From BCD1 sp965230565 (GTDB lineage Bacteria > Bacteroidota > Bacteroidia > Chitinophagales > Saprospiraceae): DNA of 64,000 bases. Position 1 is the first letter of the stretch. Each line of letters begins with the position of its first letter. Shown here one piece after another: positions 51,345 to 60,892 of the stretch. Location: assembly GCA_965230565.1 (NCBI GenBank), contig CBDDLH010000005.1, positions 1 through 64,000 on the forward strand, read 5' to 3'. The notes beneath the pieces are model-generated. The model was not told where the DNA came from. It worked only from the letters and a program-made list of their open reading frames with translations, and searched no databases. The translations under genes were made by a program, and so were the position numbers.

Positions 51345-52557
51345 TTAACCCCGGTGCCCCGCAGCCCAATCTTCAAGTGCCTTTGCTTCCCGGGCCTTGT
51401 ACATCTGATATGTTTTTTCCCATTTTTGGGTGGCTTCTTCAGGTTCTGCATCAGAAATGCGCCATTCGAAAACATCTCGTACTGTATCTGCCAGCGGAGT
51501 GTAAGTGAGTCCGTTTTTGATTCCTTTTTTATTGTTGATCAGGGCTGATCCGAAATTGTCATCAGTTGGCATGATCCAGGGCACCTGGTCGAGAATGCCA
51601 TGTTTGGCAAGTAGCTTGTAATCGCGGATTTGTACAAACTCAACAGCGGAATTAAAAACAGCATGTGCTCCGTAAACAAAGACTGGCATAGTCATAGGAG
51701 AGGCGGGGCCGACAGCGTTGAACGTACCAGCATTACTATGTTCGATCAACCTAATCATCCATTGAGCAACATCCCGTACATCGGCATATTGGATCTGATC
51801 GTTGAGTTTGCCGGGGATCATGATTTTGCCGCCTTCATGAAGCCGGATTGGCCAATAAGGGAAACGATTGGTTTTGTCCCCGGGGCCCAGCATGTAGGTT
51901 GGACGGACAATGATGGTTCTGTCCTCCCCGAAAGCTTTTTTGGCTTCGATCTCCGAATTGGCCTTCATGACACCGTAGTCATATTCATATTTCTGTATCT
52001 CGGAGATGCCGTTTGGAACTTCCAATACCAGTTTGGTCGATTCATCGATATCATTGCCGAGGTAAGGATAATAAACACCTGTGGAAGAAGTGTACAAGTA
52101 CAATCCAACGTTATCTTTGAGTAATTCAGCAGTGGCTTTTGTCCATTTTACCCGCCTGCCGGAATTGTCGATCACAGCATCCCATTTTCGGCCTTTAAGT
52201 GCTTCGAGGTTATTTTCTCTATCTCCAACCAGGTGTTCCACGTGTTTGAAAACTTCCTTTTGAACAGTAGGTTTGGTTTTTCCTCTGGTGAAAATGGAAA
52301 CAGAGTGACCTCTTTGTAAAGCATAGTCAATTTGCTGAGGGCCAAGAAAACTTGTACCGCCCAGGATAAGATATTGATATTTAGTGGATGTGGCTTTTCA
52401 GAAGGAAGCAATTCCCGGCCTTTTTTGTGTTTGTGATCCTTGAGCAAGCAAAGGTGAACCTGAAAATAATTGCTGAAAGTGCAATCCCAAGTGGTGCCTT
52501 GAGGCTGGTGCTGATAAATTCCCTTCTGGACTTCTTTTGATTTGATTTGTCGGACAT
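51345..52557 (-). pseudogene. NAD-dependent epimerase/dehydratase gene with Tat-type signal, broken by a frameshift and a stop
   Basis: The intact body is an extended SDR epimerase: YLILGGTSFLGPQQIDYALQ with the GxxGxxG-like NAD motif, then AVIDNSGRRVKW, LYTSSTGVYYPY and RPTYMLGPGDKTNRFPYWP. The body is open from 51345 up to an in-frame TGA at 52398-52400, with no usable start between. Upstream of that TGA, the same frame reads LFSGSPLLAQGSQTQKRPGI, a signal-peptide end, and one base shift near 52470 joins it to MSDKSNQKKSRREFISTSLK, a twin-Arg signal with ATG at 52557. So two lesions separate the signal from the enzyme. It would have been an exported oxidoreductase. Confidence 0.85.
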
Positions 52558-52582
52558 CAATGGAAAGTTGAGTGAATAAGAA

Positions 52583-52614
52583 AAGGCGCAGGAATTTTAG
52601 CCTTCCTGCGCCTT
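52583..52614. terminator. Intrinsic terminator of the small secreted-protein gene
   Basis: 11-bp stem AAGGCGCAGGA/TCCTGCGCCTT with a 10-nt loop, 44 bp beyond the stop of the minus-strand gene at 52658 and followed on that strand by a T-rich stretch. Confidence 0.8.
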
Positions 52615-52657
52615 CAAACTTAATGAAAAAAAAGAAATTATTATTTTCTAAAGGTCA

Positions 52658-53110
52658 TTAATCAAAATGAGCAACGCGAATCAATTCACTTTTACCTGAA
52701 CTGATGCATGCAGAATATTCGGCCATGATCTCATCTGCTTTTTCCTTGCCTCCGCAAACTTCGATAAGAGCCGTGCGCCATTTGATGTTGCCCGGACTGA
52801 TGTCCCAGTTGAGATCTTCCACACCATCCTGCATATCCCAAATAATCATGAGGTCATATTCTCCTGTTTCCATTACTGCTGTCATCGAGGGCATTGGCGT
52901 GCCTGCTTTTTTGGCAGCTTTCCGGTAATAATCGTTAATAATACCCATAGCTTTTCCCATTTTACCGCTGTGATAATCTACATAAACTACTCTTTTCCAC
53001 TCGGGGTTATCATACTTTTTGGCCTTCGGAGCTTCTTCCTGGGCCTGTAGGTTGATTGAGCAGATTACCAAAAAAGCAAACGACGCCATCAGTGAAATCA
53101 TGGTTTTCAT
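52658..53110 (-). CDS. Small secreted protein of unknown function
   Basis: 150 residues with a signal peptide ending AQEEAP. The mature part (WKRVVYVDYHSGKMGKAMGI ... AVMETGEYDLMIIWDMQDG) has the beta-alpha-beta pattern of a ferredoxin-like alpha/beta-barrel protein, such as NIPSNAP- or DUF1330-like folds, though it is not assignable. Two Cys lie near the C-terminus (EVCGG, SACISSG). It is separated by ~100 bp from the broken epimerase gene downstream and has its own terminator. Function unknown. Confidence 0.7.
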   Translation of the reverse strand: MKTMISLMASFAFLVICSINLQAQEEAPKAKKYDNPEWKRVVYVDYHSGKMGKAMGIINDYYRKAAKKAGTPMPSMTAVMETGEYDLMIIWDMQDGVEDLNWDISPGNIKWRTALIEVCGGKEKADEIMAEYSACISSGKSELIRVAHFD

Positions 53111-53419
53111 ACTAATAGAATTTAAGTGTTAAAAAATTATGTGTACAAAGACAGGGAGGGAGGCCTTTATTACCTTTTTCAAAGAGAGATTGCAAGGTCG
53201 TTTTGTACTGTTTGGGTTGAAAAGAGGAGATTTTTTGATTTGTGTGTTGCAAAGTTGCAAGGTAAAAATGGGACAAAAAAGCGTAGAAATACGTGTTTTC
53301 CAAGAGGGAAACCTGTTTCTTGTGCCATTTGGAAGATATGGATTCAGATTCCGGACTTTCAAAAAGATTGAAATGAAGGAAATTCTGTACATTTATCCCT
53401 CACCAAAATCTCCTTCGAA
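53111..53419. other. Gene-free region upstream of the glycosidase gene
   Basis: AT-rich spacer that must hold the promoters of the divergent secreted-protein and glycosidase genes. No RNA or repeat of the families seen elsewhere was recognised. Confidence 0.4.
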
Positions 53420-54916
53420 ATGTCAAAAAAGGTTACCCTGCCGCTTTTTTTATTTAGTTTTTTATTTCTATTGGGATCCTGCCAGAACAATGAAGATTCC
53501 ACTTCCGAAATGCCTTTCGAAAATGATACCGGAGCATTTAAATTCGGTTCCTCAGACAAAGACCTTGTCGAGGCTTTTGATTGGGCGAAAGATCAGGCCA
53601 TAAGTTATGTTCATGATGGAGAGGACCCTGTGGGCAAATGGTATGAAGCTGCTTTGCCAAACCGTCAGGCCTTTTGTATGCGCGATGTAGCCCATCAGTT
53701 GACCGGTGCCAATGTGCTTGGGCTTTATGAGCATAATGCCAATATGCTGACCAAGTTTGCAGGCAATATCTCCGAATCGAAAGACTGGTGTTCCTATTGG
53801 GAGATCAATAAGGATGATGTGCCGGCACCGGTGGATTACCGGAATGATAAAGAATTCTGGTACAATCTGCCTGCCAATTTTGATATCCTCCAGGCCGCCT
53901 ACAACCATTACCTTTGGACGGGAGATAAACAGATGATCGAGGATCCGGTTTTCTTAAATTTCTATGAAAAAACACTGACCGATTACATCGATCGCTGGGA
54001 TCTTTCCCTGGATAAGGTTTATACCCGTAAGCGATTCATGAATATGGTGGAGAATGTTGACTCCAATGATCACTTTCATGTGTGTCGCGGTATTCCCGGC
54101 TATGATGAAGGTCAGGGTGGTCGGATGACCATGGGGCTGGATCAGCTGGTGATCATGGCGGCAGCTTTCCGTTCTGCTGCAGCGATAGCGCACAGGAATG
54201 GAGATAATGAAAAATTCAAAGCATATTCGGAGCAATATAAAGCCATACAATCTTTTATAGATGAACAATGGTGGGATGGGGAGCGGCAGTCCTTCAAAAC
54301 CTTTTTGATGGACGACGGTTCTTTCGAGTTTGCAGAAAACAAATCTGTTTTGTTTTATCAACTTACAGAAGACCCTGAAAAATGGCAACCTACCATCGAA
54401 GACCTGAAAGCAAAAGTTAGGGAAGTCAATATAGAAACCGCTTCCCATTTGCCGGAAGTATTCTTCCAGTATGGCGAGCATGAGACAGCTTATGAAACCC
54501 TTTTGTATTTGTGTGATGAAAATACGGAAAGGAGAGAATACCCGGAGGTTTCTTTTTCTGTTATCGGTTCAGTTGCCACAGGAATGATGGGTATAAAACC
54601 GGATGCGAGGATAAACAGTGTAATGACTATTTCCAGGTTAAGGAATAGTGAAGCCTGGGCGGAACTTCAAAACGTTCCTGTTTTGCAAAATAAACTGAAC
54701 CTGCACCATGCAGGTCTATCTAAATCAGTACTAACCAATAAGGAAGGGAATGTACTCACCTGGAATGCTTTTTTCCCGGGGCGGCATAATACGATCAATG
54801 TTGATGGGATGCCTCAAAGAGTGCTTTTTGGGAAAGATATTTCCGGCCAGGAAACAACTGGCGTGGAAGTGACAGTACAACCGGGACAAACGGTCGAGGT
54901 GGAGGTGGTTGAATAA
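53420..54916 (+). CDS. Six-hairpin (alpha/alpha)6-barrel glycoside hydrolase-like lipoprotein
   Basis: 498 residues. The signal peptide ends in a lipobox (FLFLLGSCQNN), so it is probably anchored in the envelope. The mature protein begins DLVEAFDWAKDQAISYV and has the helical repeats and aromatic clusters of six-hairpin glycosidases (PNRQAFCMRDVAHQ, FDILQAAYNHYLWTGDKQMI, GMDQ-like GLDQLVIMAAAFRSAAAIAH, FIDEQWWDGERQSFKTFLMD). The acidic DE pairs in these motifs are candidate catalytic residues. The exact GH family (GH15/37/63/78-like) is not certain. It opens the carbohydrate block with GH97 and the sulfatase. Confidence 0.72.
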   Translation: MSKKVTLPLFLFSFLFLLGSCQNNEDSTSEMPFENDTGAFKFGSSDKDLVEAFDWAKDQAISYVHDGEDPVGKWYEAALPNRQAFCMRDVAHQLTGANVLGLYEHNANMLTKFAGNISESKDWCSYWEINKDDVPAPVDYRNDKEFWYNLPANFDILQAAYNHYLWTGDKQMIEDPVFLNFYEKTLTDYIDRWDLSLDKVYTRKRFMNMVENVDSNDHFHVCRGIPGYDEGQGGRMTMGLDQLVIMAAAFRSAAAIAHRNGDNEKFKAYSEQYKAIQSFIDEQWWDGERQSFKTFLMDDGSFEFAENKSVLFYQLTEDPEKWQPTIEDLKAKVREVNIETASHLPEVFFQYGEHETAYETLLYLCDENTERREYPEVSFSVIGSVATGMMGIKPDARINSVMTISRLRNSEAWAELQNVPVLQNKLNLHHAGLSKSVLTNKEGNVLTWNAFFPGRHNTINVDGMPQRVLFGKDISGQETTGVEVTVQPGQTVEVEVVE

Positions 54917-55396
54917 TGAAGGGCATCTTGTGATTATAAGGAAAGAGATGTAATTTGCCATTTATATTTGAAAGCAGTCATTTTGGTGAATTTGGTACTT
55001 GCCGAATGAATTGCACTTGTACAGAAAAATAATTTCCCCAAAACCTCAAATATTAAACGAAATAAAGTAGGTAATTGGAAACAGATCATTGAGCCTGCCT
55101 ATGCCGTCAGGCAGGCACATTGTGATCGGTGAGCTGTTTCTGGGATTGGAAAAATAGAAATTCTGTCCGGAAAACCAGCTCGCCGATCAATTCACTCCTG
55201 ACCCTTCGGGTTTCCCTGACGGCGGGACAGGGTTGTTCATTGCTCAGCGATCTTGATCGTTTTATTCTAAATTATGACTAAATCGTAGCTTAATTGCTTA
55301 TCAGTATAGGTAGAATGAATTCGGTGTGTACGGTTATGCTCAAAACGATCTGGAATTTTTAAAAAACTGAAAAAGCTAATTTAAAAAATAGTATCT
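54917..55396. other. Gene-free region with nested inverted repeats
   Basis: GCCTGCCT/AGGCAGGC (55093-55116) and GATCGGTGAGCTG with CAGCTCGCCGATC (55124-55136 and 55176-55188, one G-T mismatch) form two hairpins around a 39-nt loop, GC-rich within AT-rich DNA. No gene. Confidence 0.5.
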
Positions 55397-57355
55397 ATGA
55401 AAATTGGAATTAAAATATTGAGTGTTGTTGTTATTTGGTTTGCCTCGACAGTCTGGCTATTCTCCCAACAATACACCCTGACCTCCCCCTCCGGTAACCT
55501 TTCCACCACCATCAATGTGGAAGAAAACATTTCTCTGTCAGCTACCCTAAACGGTAAAGACTTATTCACCCTGGACAAACTGGCCATGGAAGTTGCCGAA
55601 GATTCCAAACTCTTCCAGGTGGGTAAAATCAAAAAGGAACACCGTGAGTCGATTGATGCTGCTTACAAGCCTGTCGTACCCATAAAATCTGCTGAAGTAC
55701 AGGACAAGTGTAACCTGCTCAGACTGGAATTCAAAAAACATGCTATTGAATTCAGAGTTTATGATGAAGGTATTGCCTATCGCTTTGTGGGCGATTCAGA
55801 CAAAGAGGTAACGGTCAAAGGCGAATCACTGGCGATAAACTTTGCCGATGGGGCCATGATTTGGTTTCCCGAGGAAGAAAGCCATTTTTCGCATAATGAA
55901 AGATACTATCAGCATGAAAAGGCTGCGTCTTTTTCGCCGGGGCAATTTTGCAGCTTGCCGATGCTGGCAGTGCCCAATGGTGTGAATGTTTTAGTTACCG
56001 AAAGTGATCTGGACGATTATGCCGGGATGTGGTTGAAAAAAGGTAAAGGTGATAATGAATTTTATGGCGTTTTTCCAAAATATCCCAAGGCATTGAAAAT
56101 GACTTCCGACCGGGATGAAAGAGTGACCGGGCGGGAGGATTTTCTGGCCAAAACTTCCGGGAAACGGGTTTTCCCCTGGCGGATCTTTGCCATTGCGGAA
56201 AATGACGCCGGACTACTGACGAACCAATTGTCGTGGATTCTGTCCGATAAAAATCAACTTGAAGATGCCTCGTGGATAAAACCCGGAAAGGTAGCCTGGG
56301 ACTGGTGGAATTACCTCAATATTTATGGGGTGGATTTTGAAGCCGGAGTGAATACAGAGACGTATAAATACTTCATTGATTTTGCCGCAAAATATGGTAT
56401 TGAATACATCATCCTTGATGAAGGATGGTATAAATTGGGCGACCTCATGTCTGTTGTGCCCGAAGTGGATATGGATGAACTGGCGAGATATGCCAAAGAA
56501 AAAAATGTAGGATTGATCATGTGGGTGGTCTGGAAAACTTTGGATGATCAGTTGGAAGAGGTATTGGATCAGTTTGAAAAATGGGATGTAAAAGGTCTGA
56601 AGGTTGATTTCATGCAGCGGGATGATCAATGGATGGTGAATTATTACGAACGTATTTCCAAAGCCGCCGCCGAACGGAAGATGTTGGTTGATTTCCATGG
56701 CTCTTATAAGCCGGCCGGACTTCACCGGAAATACCCGAATGTATTGACCCGGGAAGGTGTCTGCGGTCTGGAGCAAAGTAAATGGACTGACAAGGAAACA
56801 CCCGATCACAACGTTACCATCCCTTTTATCCGGATGGTAGCCGGTCCGATGGATTACACACCAGGAGCCATGGTCAACGCTTCCAAGGGTAATTTTGCGG
56901 ATGTTTTCAACCAGCCGATGAGTATGGGCACCCGCTGTCATCAGCTGGCGATGTACGTGATCTATGAAAGTCCATTGCAAATGTTGTGTGACAACCCTAC
57001 CAATTATCTCCGGGAACCGGAAATGATGAGTTTCCTGGGACCGGTACCTACCACCTGGGATGATACGGTAGTTCCGGCTGCCAAAGTCGGAGATTATGTG
57101 GTGACTGCACGCAAAAAAGGATCAGAATGGTACCTCGGTGCCATGACCGATTGGGATGAACGAGACCTTGAAATAACACTTGACTTTTTGGAGGAAGGAA
57201 AGGTGTACAAGGCTGCCATCTTCAAAGACGGTAAAAATGCCCATCGAAATGGGAAAGATTTTGCCATGGAAGAAAAAACATTCCGGAAGGGAGATGTTTT
57301 AACCATTCATATGGCTCCTGGTGGGGGATGGGTAGCGAGGTTGGTGGCGAGATAA
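55397..57355 (+). CDS. Glycoside hydrolase family 97 enzyme
   Basis: 652 residues with a signal peptide ending VWLFSQ. The GH97 N-terminal beta-sandwich (YTLTSPSGNLSTTINVEENI ... EFRVYDEGIAYRFVG, up to about 270) precedes the catalytic (beta/alpha)8 barrel with WDWWNYLNIYGVDFEAGVNT, IEYIILDEGWY, then GLKVDFMQRDDQWMVNYYER and RKMLVDFHGSYKPAGLHRKY. The Asp of KVDF sits where retaining GH97 enzymes (alpha-galactosidase type) carry their nucleophile, whereas inverting SusB-type enzymes lack it; that points to a retaining alpha-galactosidase-like enzyme. The final domain is beta-rich. It acts in the periplasm. Confidence 0.93.
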   Translation: MKIGIKILSVVVIWFASTVWLFSQQYTLTSPSGNLSTTINVEENISLSATLNGKDLFTLDKLAMEVAEDSKLFQVGKIKKEHRESIDAAYKPVVPIKSAEVQDKCNLLRLEFKKHAIEFRVYDEGIAYRFVGDSDKEVTVKGESLAINFADGAMIWFPEEESHFSHNERYYQHEKAASFSPGQFCSLPMLAVPNGVNVLVTESDLDDYAGMWLKKGKGDNEFYGVFPKYPKALKMTSDRDERVTGREDFLAKTSGKRVFPWRIFAIAENDAGLLTNQLSWILSDKNQLEDASWIKPGKVAWDWWNYLNIYGVDFEAGVNTETYKYFIDFAAKYGIEYIILDEGWYKLGDLMSVVPEVDMDELARYAKEKNVGLIMWVVWKTLDDQLEEVLDQFEKWDVKGLKVDFMQRDDQWMVNYYERISKAAAERKMLVDFHGSYKPAGLHRKYPNVLTREGVCGLEQSKWTDKETPDHNVTIPFIRMVAGPMDYTPGAMVNASKGNFADVFNQPMSMGTRCHQLAMYVIYESPLQMLCDNPTNYLREPEMMSFLGPVPTTWDDTVVPAAKVGDYVVTARKKGSEWYLGAMTDWDERDLEITLDFLEEGKVYKAAIFKDGKNAHRNGKDFAMEEKTFRKGDVLTIHMAPGGGWVARLVAR

Positions 57356-57380
57356 TTGATAAAAATAATTCCGAAATTCA

Positions 57381-58847
57381 TTACTTTTTAATGAATAAGT
57401 TGTTTTGAGTGTTTGTCTTAATGAGGTAATATCCTCTTGGAAGACTGGAAATGTCAATTGAAATTGTTGTTAAACCTTTTCTCCTGAAAGAAATTGAGCC
57501 TGATAAAGAGTGCCCTTCAATTGTATATACGTCAATTTTCACCAATTCAGATTTAGGCCCCTTTACAATAATTTCTTCTTGTGCGGGAACAGGAAATATA
57601 GAAACAGCTTTATTATCTTTTCCGGTTACATAAGTTTGTTTGATTGGAGAAAAAGAGATGATTCCATTCATTTCATGAATTTTTATCCGGTAATAAAGAG
57701 TTCCAGTAACATTTGGAGAATCAGTTATTTTGTAATTGAAAATTTCAGAAGAGTTATTAGCTTTTACATCCACAGGCACTTTTGCCCAGACTATTCCATC
57801 TTTTGAGCGTTCAACAGTGTAAAAATCAATGTTGTGTTCCCCACTGGTTGTCCAGTTAATTTGGATTAAGTTCATTTCAACCGCATGGACACTGAAATCT
57901 ATTAAAGTCAATGGAAGGACAACAGGATCCCAATGTAAACTAAAATATTTTTGGCCGATATTATCAAAAACCATACTATTGAAGTTTAAGTATTCCTGAT
58001 ACATATGAACCAAAGCATGTTCAACAACCAAGCCGGTTGTAAGGTCAATAGTTGTAATATAGTGACTGTTGTCCTCTTCACTTGTATATAAATATGTATA
58101 TGTTTGATTCGTTTCATCAATGGATCCATTTCCATTTGCCGCGCCTAATAAAGTCCCGTCACCAACCTTTGAAACTAATCCGGAATTTGGATCAATGATG
58201 ACCAGGTAGTATTTCGATAGCGAGTTGTTTTTTAGGAGACCATAAAGAATTCCCGACGAATTGTCGTATGAAATGTGTAATAAAAATTCTTCAGGAGGTA
58301 ATGTGATCGTTGGATTGGAAATAATAGATCCTGTATTTGTATTAAGGGAATTTAAAATATTTAATGGAGTCAAAAAGGTATAGGTTTGACCTGTTTCGTA
58401 CAAGGAACTAAATTTCCCTTGTAAAATTGCTGAACCAGAAATGGGGGCACCGATGTGAGTGGCACTACCTGTTGTGGGATCTACCGAAACGAAGAATTTC
58501 TGGTTGTTTGCATTGTCCTGTTCAATTCCATAAAGAGTTCCTGTAGAATTATCAAACTGTAAAGACCAAACCTTTTCTATGTATGGATTATGGATTACAG
58601 AACCATCAGCGGTGCTAATTGAAAATAATCTATGGTCTGGCTGGGCACTTTGAAAAATAAAAATTCCGGAATTTTCATCCATGGTACTTTCATCAACATA
58701 AACCCAAGTGATGTTTCCAATAGGTGGGCCAGGCTTTATATAGTCTCCGGTGACATTATTTATTTCCACAACAAATTCACCACTTTCCTGGGCTAAACTT
58801 ACATGGTTCATTAGAATGAAAAGTGAAATAATTATCCAATGCCTCAT
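57381..58847 (-). CDS. Secreted beta-rich protein with T9SS sorting domain
   Basis: 488 residues with a signal peptide (IIISLFILMNHVSLAQ). Residues ~20-330 repeat a pattern of short strands and time-series-like motifs (NSTGTLYGIEQDN, NSSGILYGLLKNN, DNIGQKYFSLHWDP), probably a beta-propeller. A fibronectin-like segment (PLTLIDFSVHAVEMNLIQIN ... GTLYYRIKIHEMN) precedes the T9SS domain (IFPVPAQEEIIVKG ... PRGYYLIKTNTQN). Base composition is more AT-rich than in the neighbouring GH97 gene. Function unknown; surface location is inferred. Confidence 0.8.
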   Translation of the reverse strand: MRHWIIISLFILMNHVSLAQESGEFVVEINNVTGDYIKPGPPIGNITWVYVDESTMDENSGIFIFQSAQPDHRLFSISTADGSVIHNPYIEKVWSLQFDNSTGTLYGIEQDNANNQKFFVSVDPTTGSATHIGAPISGSAILQGKFSSLYETGQTYTFLTPLNILNSLNTNTGSIISNPTITLPPEEFLLHISYDNSSGILYGLLKNNSLSKYYLVIIDPNSGLVSKVGDGTLLGAANGNGSIDETNQTYTYLYTSEEDNSHYITTIDLTTGLVVEHALVHMYQEYLNFNSMVFDNIGQKYFSLHWDPVVLPLTLIDFSVHAVEMNLIQINWTTSGEHNIDFYTVERSKDGIVWAKVPVDVKANNSSEIFNYKITDSPNVTGTLYYRIKIHEMNGIISFSPIKQTYVTGKDNKAVSIFPVPAQEEIIVKGPKSELVKIDVYTIEGHSLSGSISFRRKGLTTISIDISSLPRGYYLIKTNTQNNLFIKK

Positions 58848-58905
58848 ATTGTTGTATTTATTTATTAGAAAATCCTAAAGTACTACACTAATATTTCAGC
58901 TAGAT

Positions 58906-60492
58906 TTAGTCAATTGAGACTATATCATCTTTATAATACTCCCTCAATTCCACCAATCGCTCATGTAATTCCTGCCGGATTTCCGAATATTGCGCATCTT
59001 CATAAACATTCATCATCTCCTGAGGGTCTTTCTCCAGATCATACAGTTCCCATTCATCAATATCGTTGTAAAAATGAATGAGTTTATAACGTTTGGTTTT
59101 TACCCCATAATGTCGTTTGACCATGTGGATGCCCGGATATTCGAAATAATGGTAATACAGTGCGTCCCTCCAATTGTCATTATTGCCTTGGAATAAAGGG
59201 ATCAGGCTTTCTCCCTGCATGTCTTCGGGAATAGCAGTCCCGGTGGCATGTAACATGGTAGGACCAAAATCCACGTTTTGAACCAGGTCCGCATTAACCG
59301 TTCCAGGTTTGATCTGAGCCGGCCAGCGCATGATCAATGGTGTGCGGAATGATTCTTCATACATGAATCGTTTGTCGAACCAACCGTGTTCACCGAGGTA
59401 GAAACCTTGGTCTGAGGTGTAAATTACCAAGGTGTTTTCAGCCATACCGGATTCCTCGAGGTACTCCATCAGGCGACCGATGTTTTCATCCACACTCAAA
59501 ATACTCGCCAGGTAATCCTGCATGTACCGCTGGTATTTCCAGGAGGTAAGACTATCGCCGGAAGGGGTATTTTCTTTAAAATCCTGCTGGATCGGGCCAT
59601 AAACGGCATTCCAATCAGCTTTTTGTTTTTCGGTAAGGCGATTGATCTGGTTGACATGAACCGGTGCGTACCAGCCCATGAAATCGGTAAAACCTAATTC
59701 AGTCGTGATGTCCGGATGGATCTTGTTGTCATTGGTCAGGCCCATGTGTTGGGATATGCGCATTTCTGCTTCTTTAGCCGCCCGTCCCCGATTGGCATAA
59801 TCGTCAAAAAGGGTAGCGGGTTCAGGGATTTTATGATCCTTAAATGATTGCAGATGTCGCTGAGCCGGCCACCATTCACGGTGAGGAGCTTTATGCTGAT
59901 ACATCATCATGAAAGGCTTGTTTTTATCTCTCAGGGAATCCAGATAATGGATGGCCATATCTGTGATGAGGTCAGTTACATAACCTTCAACCCTGACGAT
60001 GCCCGCAGGAGTCCGGAAATCCGGATTGTAATAGTGGCCCTGGTCCGGCAGAACTTTCCAGTAATCAAATCCTGTGGGTTCAGATTTGAGGTGCCATTTT
60101 CCAAAAACGGCGGTTTCATACCCATTCTGCTGTAGTAATTTCGGGTAGGTAACCTGAGTGCTGTCAAAGACATCTATATTGTCCTTCACACCGTTGAGGT
60201 GACTGAATTTTCCGGTGAGAATAACGGCTCGACTCGGTGAGCAAATGGAGTTGGTTACATGTGCCTGATCAAAACGAATGCCTTGCTCTGCCAGCTTATC
60301 AATATTAGGCGTTTCGATCAGTTCCGACCCGTAAGCGCTGATGGCCTGGTAGGCATGGTCATCAGTCATGATAAAAATGATGTTGGGCGGGTTGTCTGTA
60401 TCAGGAGTAAATGGTTGTTCGTTTTTACAACTAAATACAATTGTTGCAACGATTGAGACAATGAAAAATCGATAAACAGCAGCAGAAATCAT
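58906..60492 (-). CDS. Sulfatase of the S1 (formylglycine) family
   Basis: 528 residues from the ATG at 60492; an in-frame TTG six bases upstream is less likely. The signal ends at a lipobox-like VFSCKNEQ, so it is probably a lipoprotein. The core has NIIFIMTDDHAYQ (metal-binding Asp pair), the formylglycine motif ICSPSRAVILTGKFSHLNG with Cys near 86, and GKWHLKSEPTGFDYW. Further metal-site motifs are TSDQGFYLGEHGWFDKR near 355. Cys of CxPSR must be converted to formylglycine by an anSME or FGE enzyme encoded elsewhere. It removes sulfate from a sulfated sugar or glycan; the position is unknown. Confidence 0.93.
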   Translation of the reverse strand: MISAAVYRFFIVSIVATIVFSCKNEQPFTPDTDNPPNIIFIMTDDHAYQAISAYGSELIETPNIDKLAEQGIRFDQAHVTNSICSPSRAVILTGKFSHLNGVKDNIDVFDSTQVTYPKLLQQNGYETAVFGKWHLKSEPTGFDYWKVLPDQGHYYNPDFRTPAGIVRVEGYVTDLITDMAIHYLDSLRDKNKPFMMMYQHKAPHREWWPAQRHLQSFKDHKIPEPATLFDDYANRGRAAKEAEMRISQHMGLTNDNKIHPDITTELGFTDFMGWYAPVHVNQINRLTEKQKADWNAVYGPIQQDFKENTPSGDSLTSWKYQRYMQDYLASILSVDENIGRLMEYLEESGMAENTLVIYTSDQGFYLGEHGWFDKRFMYEESFRTPLIMRWPAQIKPGTVNADLVQNVDFGPTMLHATGTAIPEDMQGESLIPLFQGNNDNWRDALYYHYFEYPGIHMVKRHYGVKTKRYKLIHFYNDIDEWELYDLEKDPQEMMNVYEDAQYSEIRQELHERLVELREYYKDDIVSID

Positions 60493-60892
60493 AGACAAAA
60501 AATTTTTGTGAATATAGCAATTTTGGGGCTCACTATTGCCTTCATTCAGTGCTTATAATAACTGGAATTATTCGATTCAGTTTCTAAATGGATTTTGCAG
60601 GAAGTCATCATGAGGAAAGGGATCAGGACGAGAAGAGGCACCTTTTATACATGGTTGCTGATTTTGATTTCAATTTACAAAATCCTGGTATAAGGATTGG
60701 TCTATGGTTAATCAAAACTATAAAAACAGAGCCTGTCCCGCACCAAAGTTCGGGAGAGCACTGAGGTAACCTGAAGCAACCTGAAACACTTGAAACCATT
60801 CTTCTCACATATTCTGGTGGAATACTTTAGGATTATCCACTTTTGTCCTGTAGATATTATCTTTATTCTGAATTGATAAAAATGAATGAACA
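60493..60892. repeat. Gene-free region with a 10-bp periodic repeat
   Basis: 60754-60787 contains three 10-bp units ending in TGAA(A) (GTAACCTGAA, GCAACCTGAA, ACACTTGAAA). This is the reverse-complement version of the word family seen near 6676 and 45045. No gene was recognised. Confidence 0.5.

Noticed and set aside
52398..52400. Selenocysteine recoding of the in-frame TGA in the epimerase gene
   Set aside because: The codon lies in the linker after the signal peptide and not at a catalytic position, a second lesion is present nearby, and no selenocysteine hairpin was seen.
53139..53603. A 154-codon frame overlapping the start of the six-hairpin glycosidase gene
   Set aside because: It covers the lipobox-bearing N-terminus of the well-supported glycosidase in another frame and has no recognisable domain.
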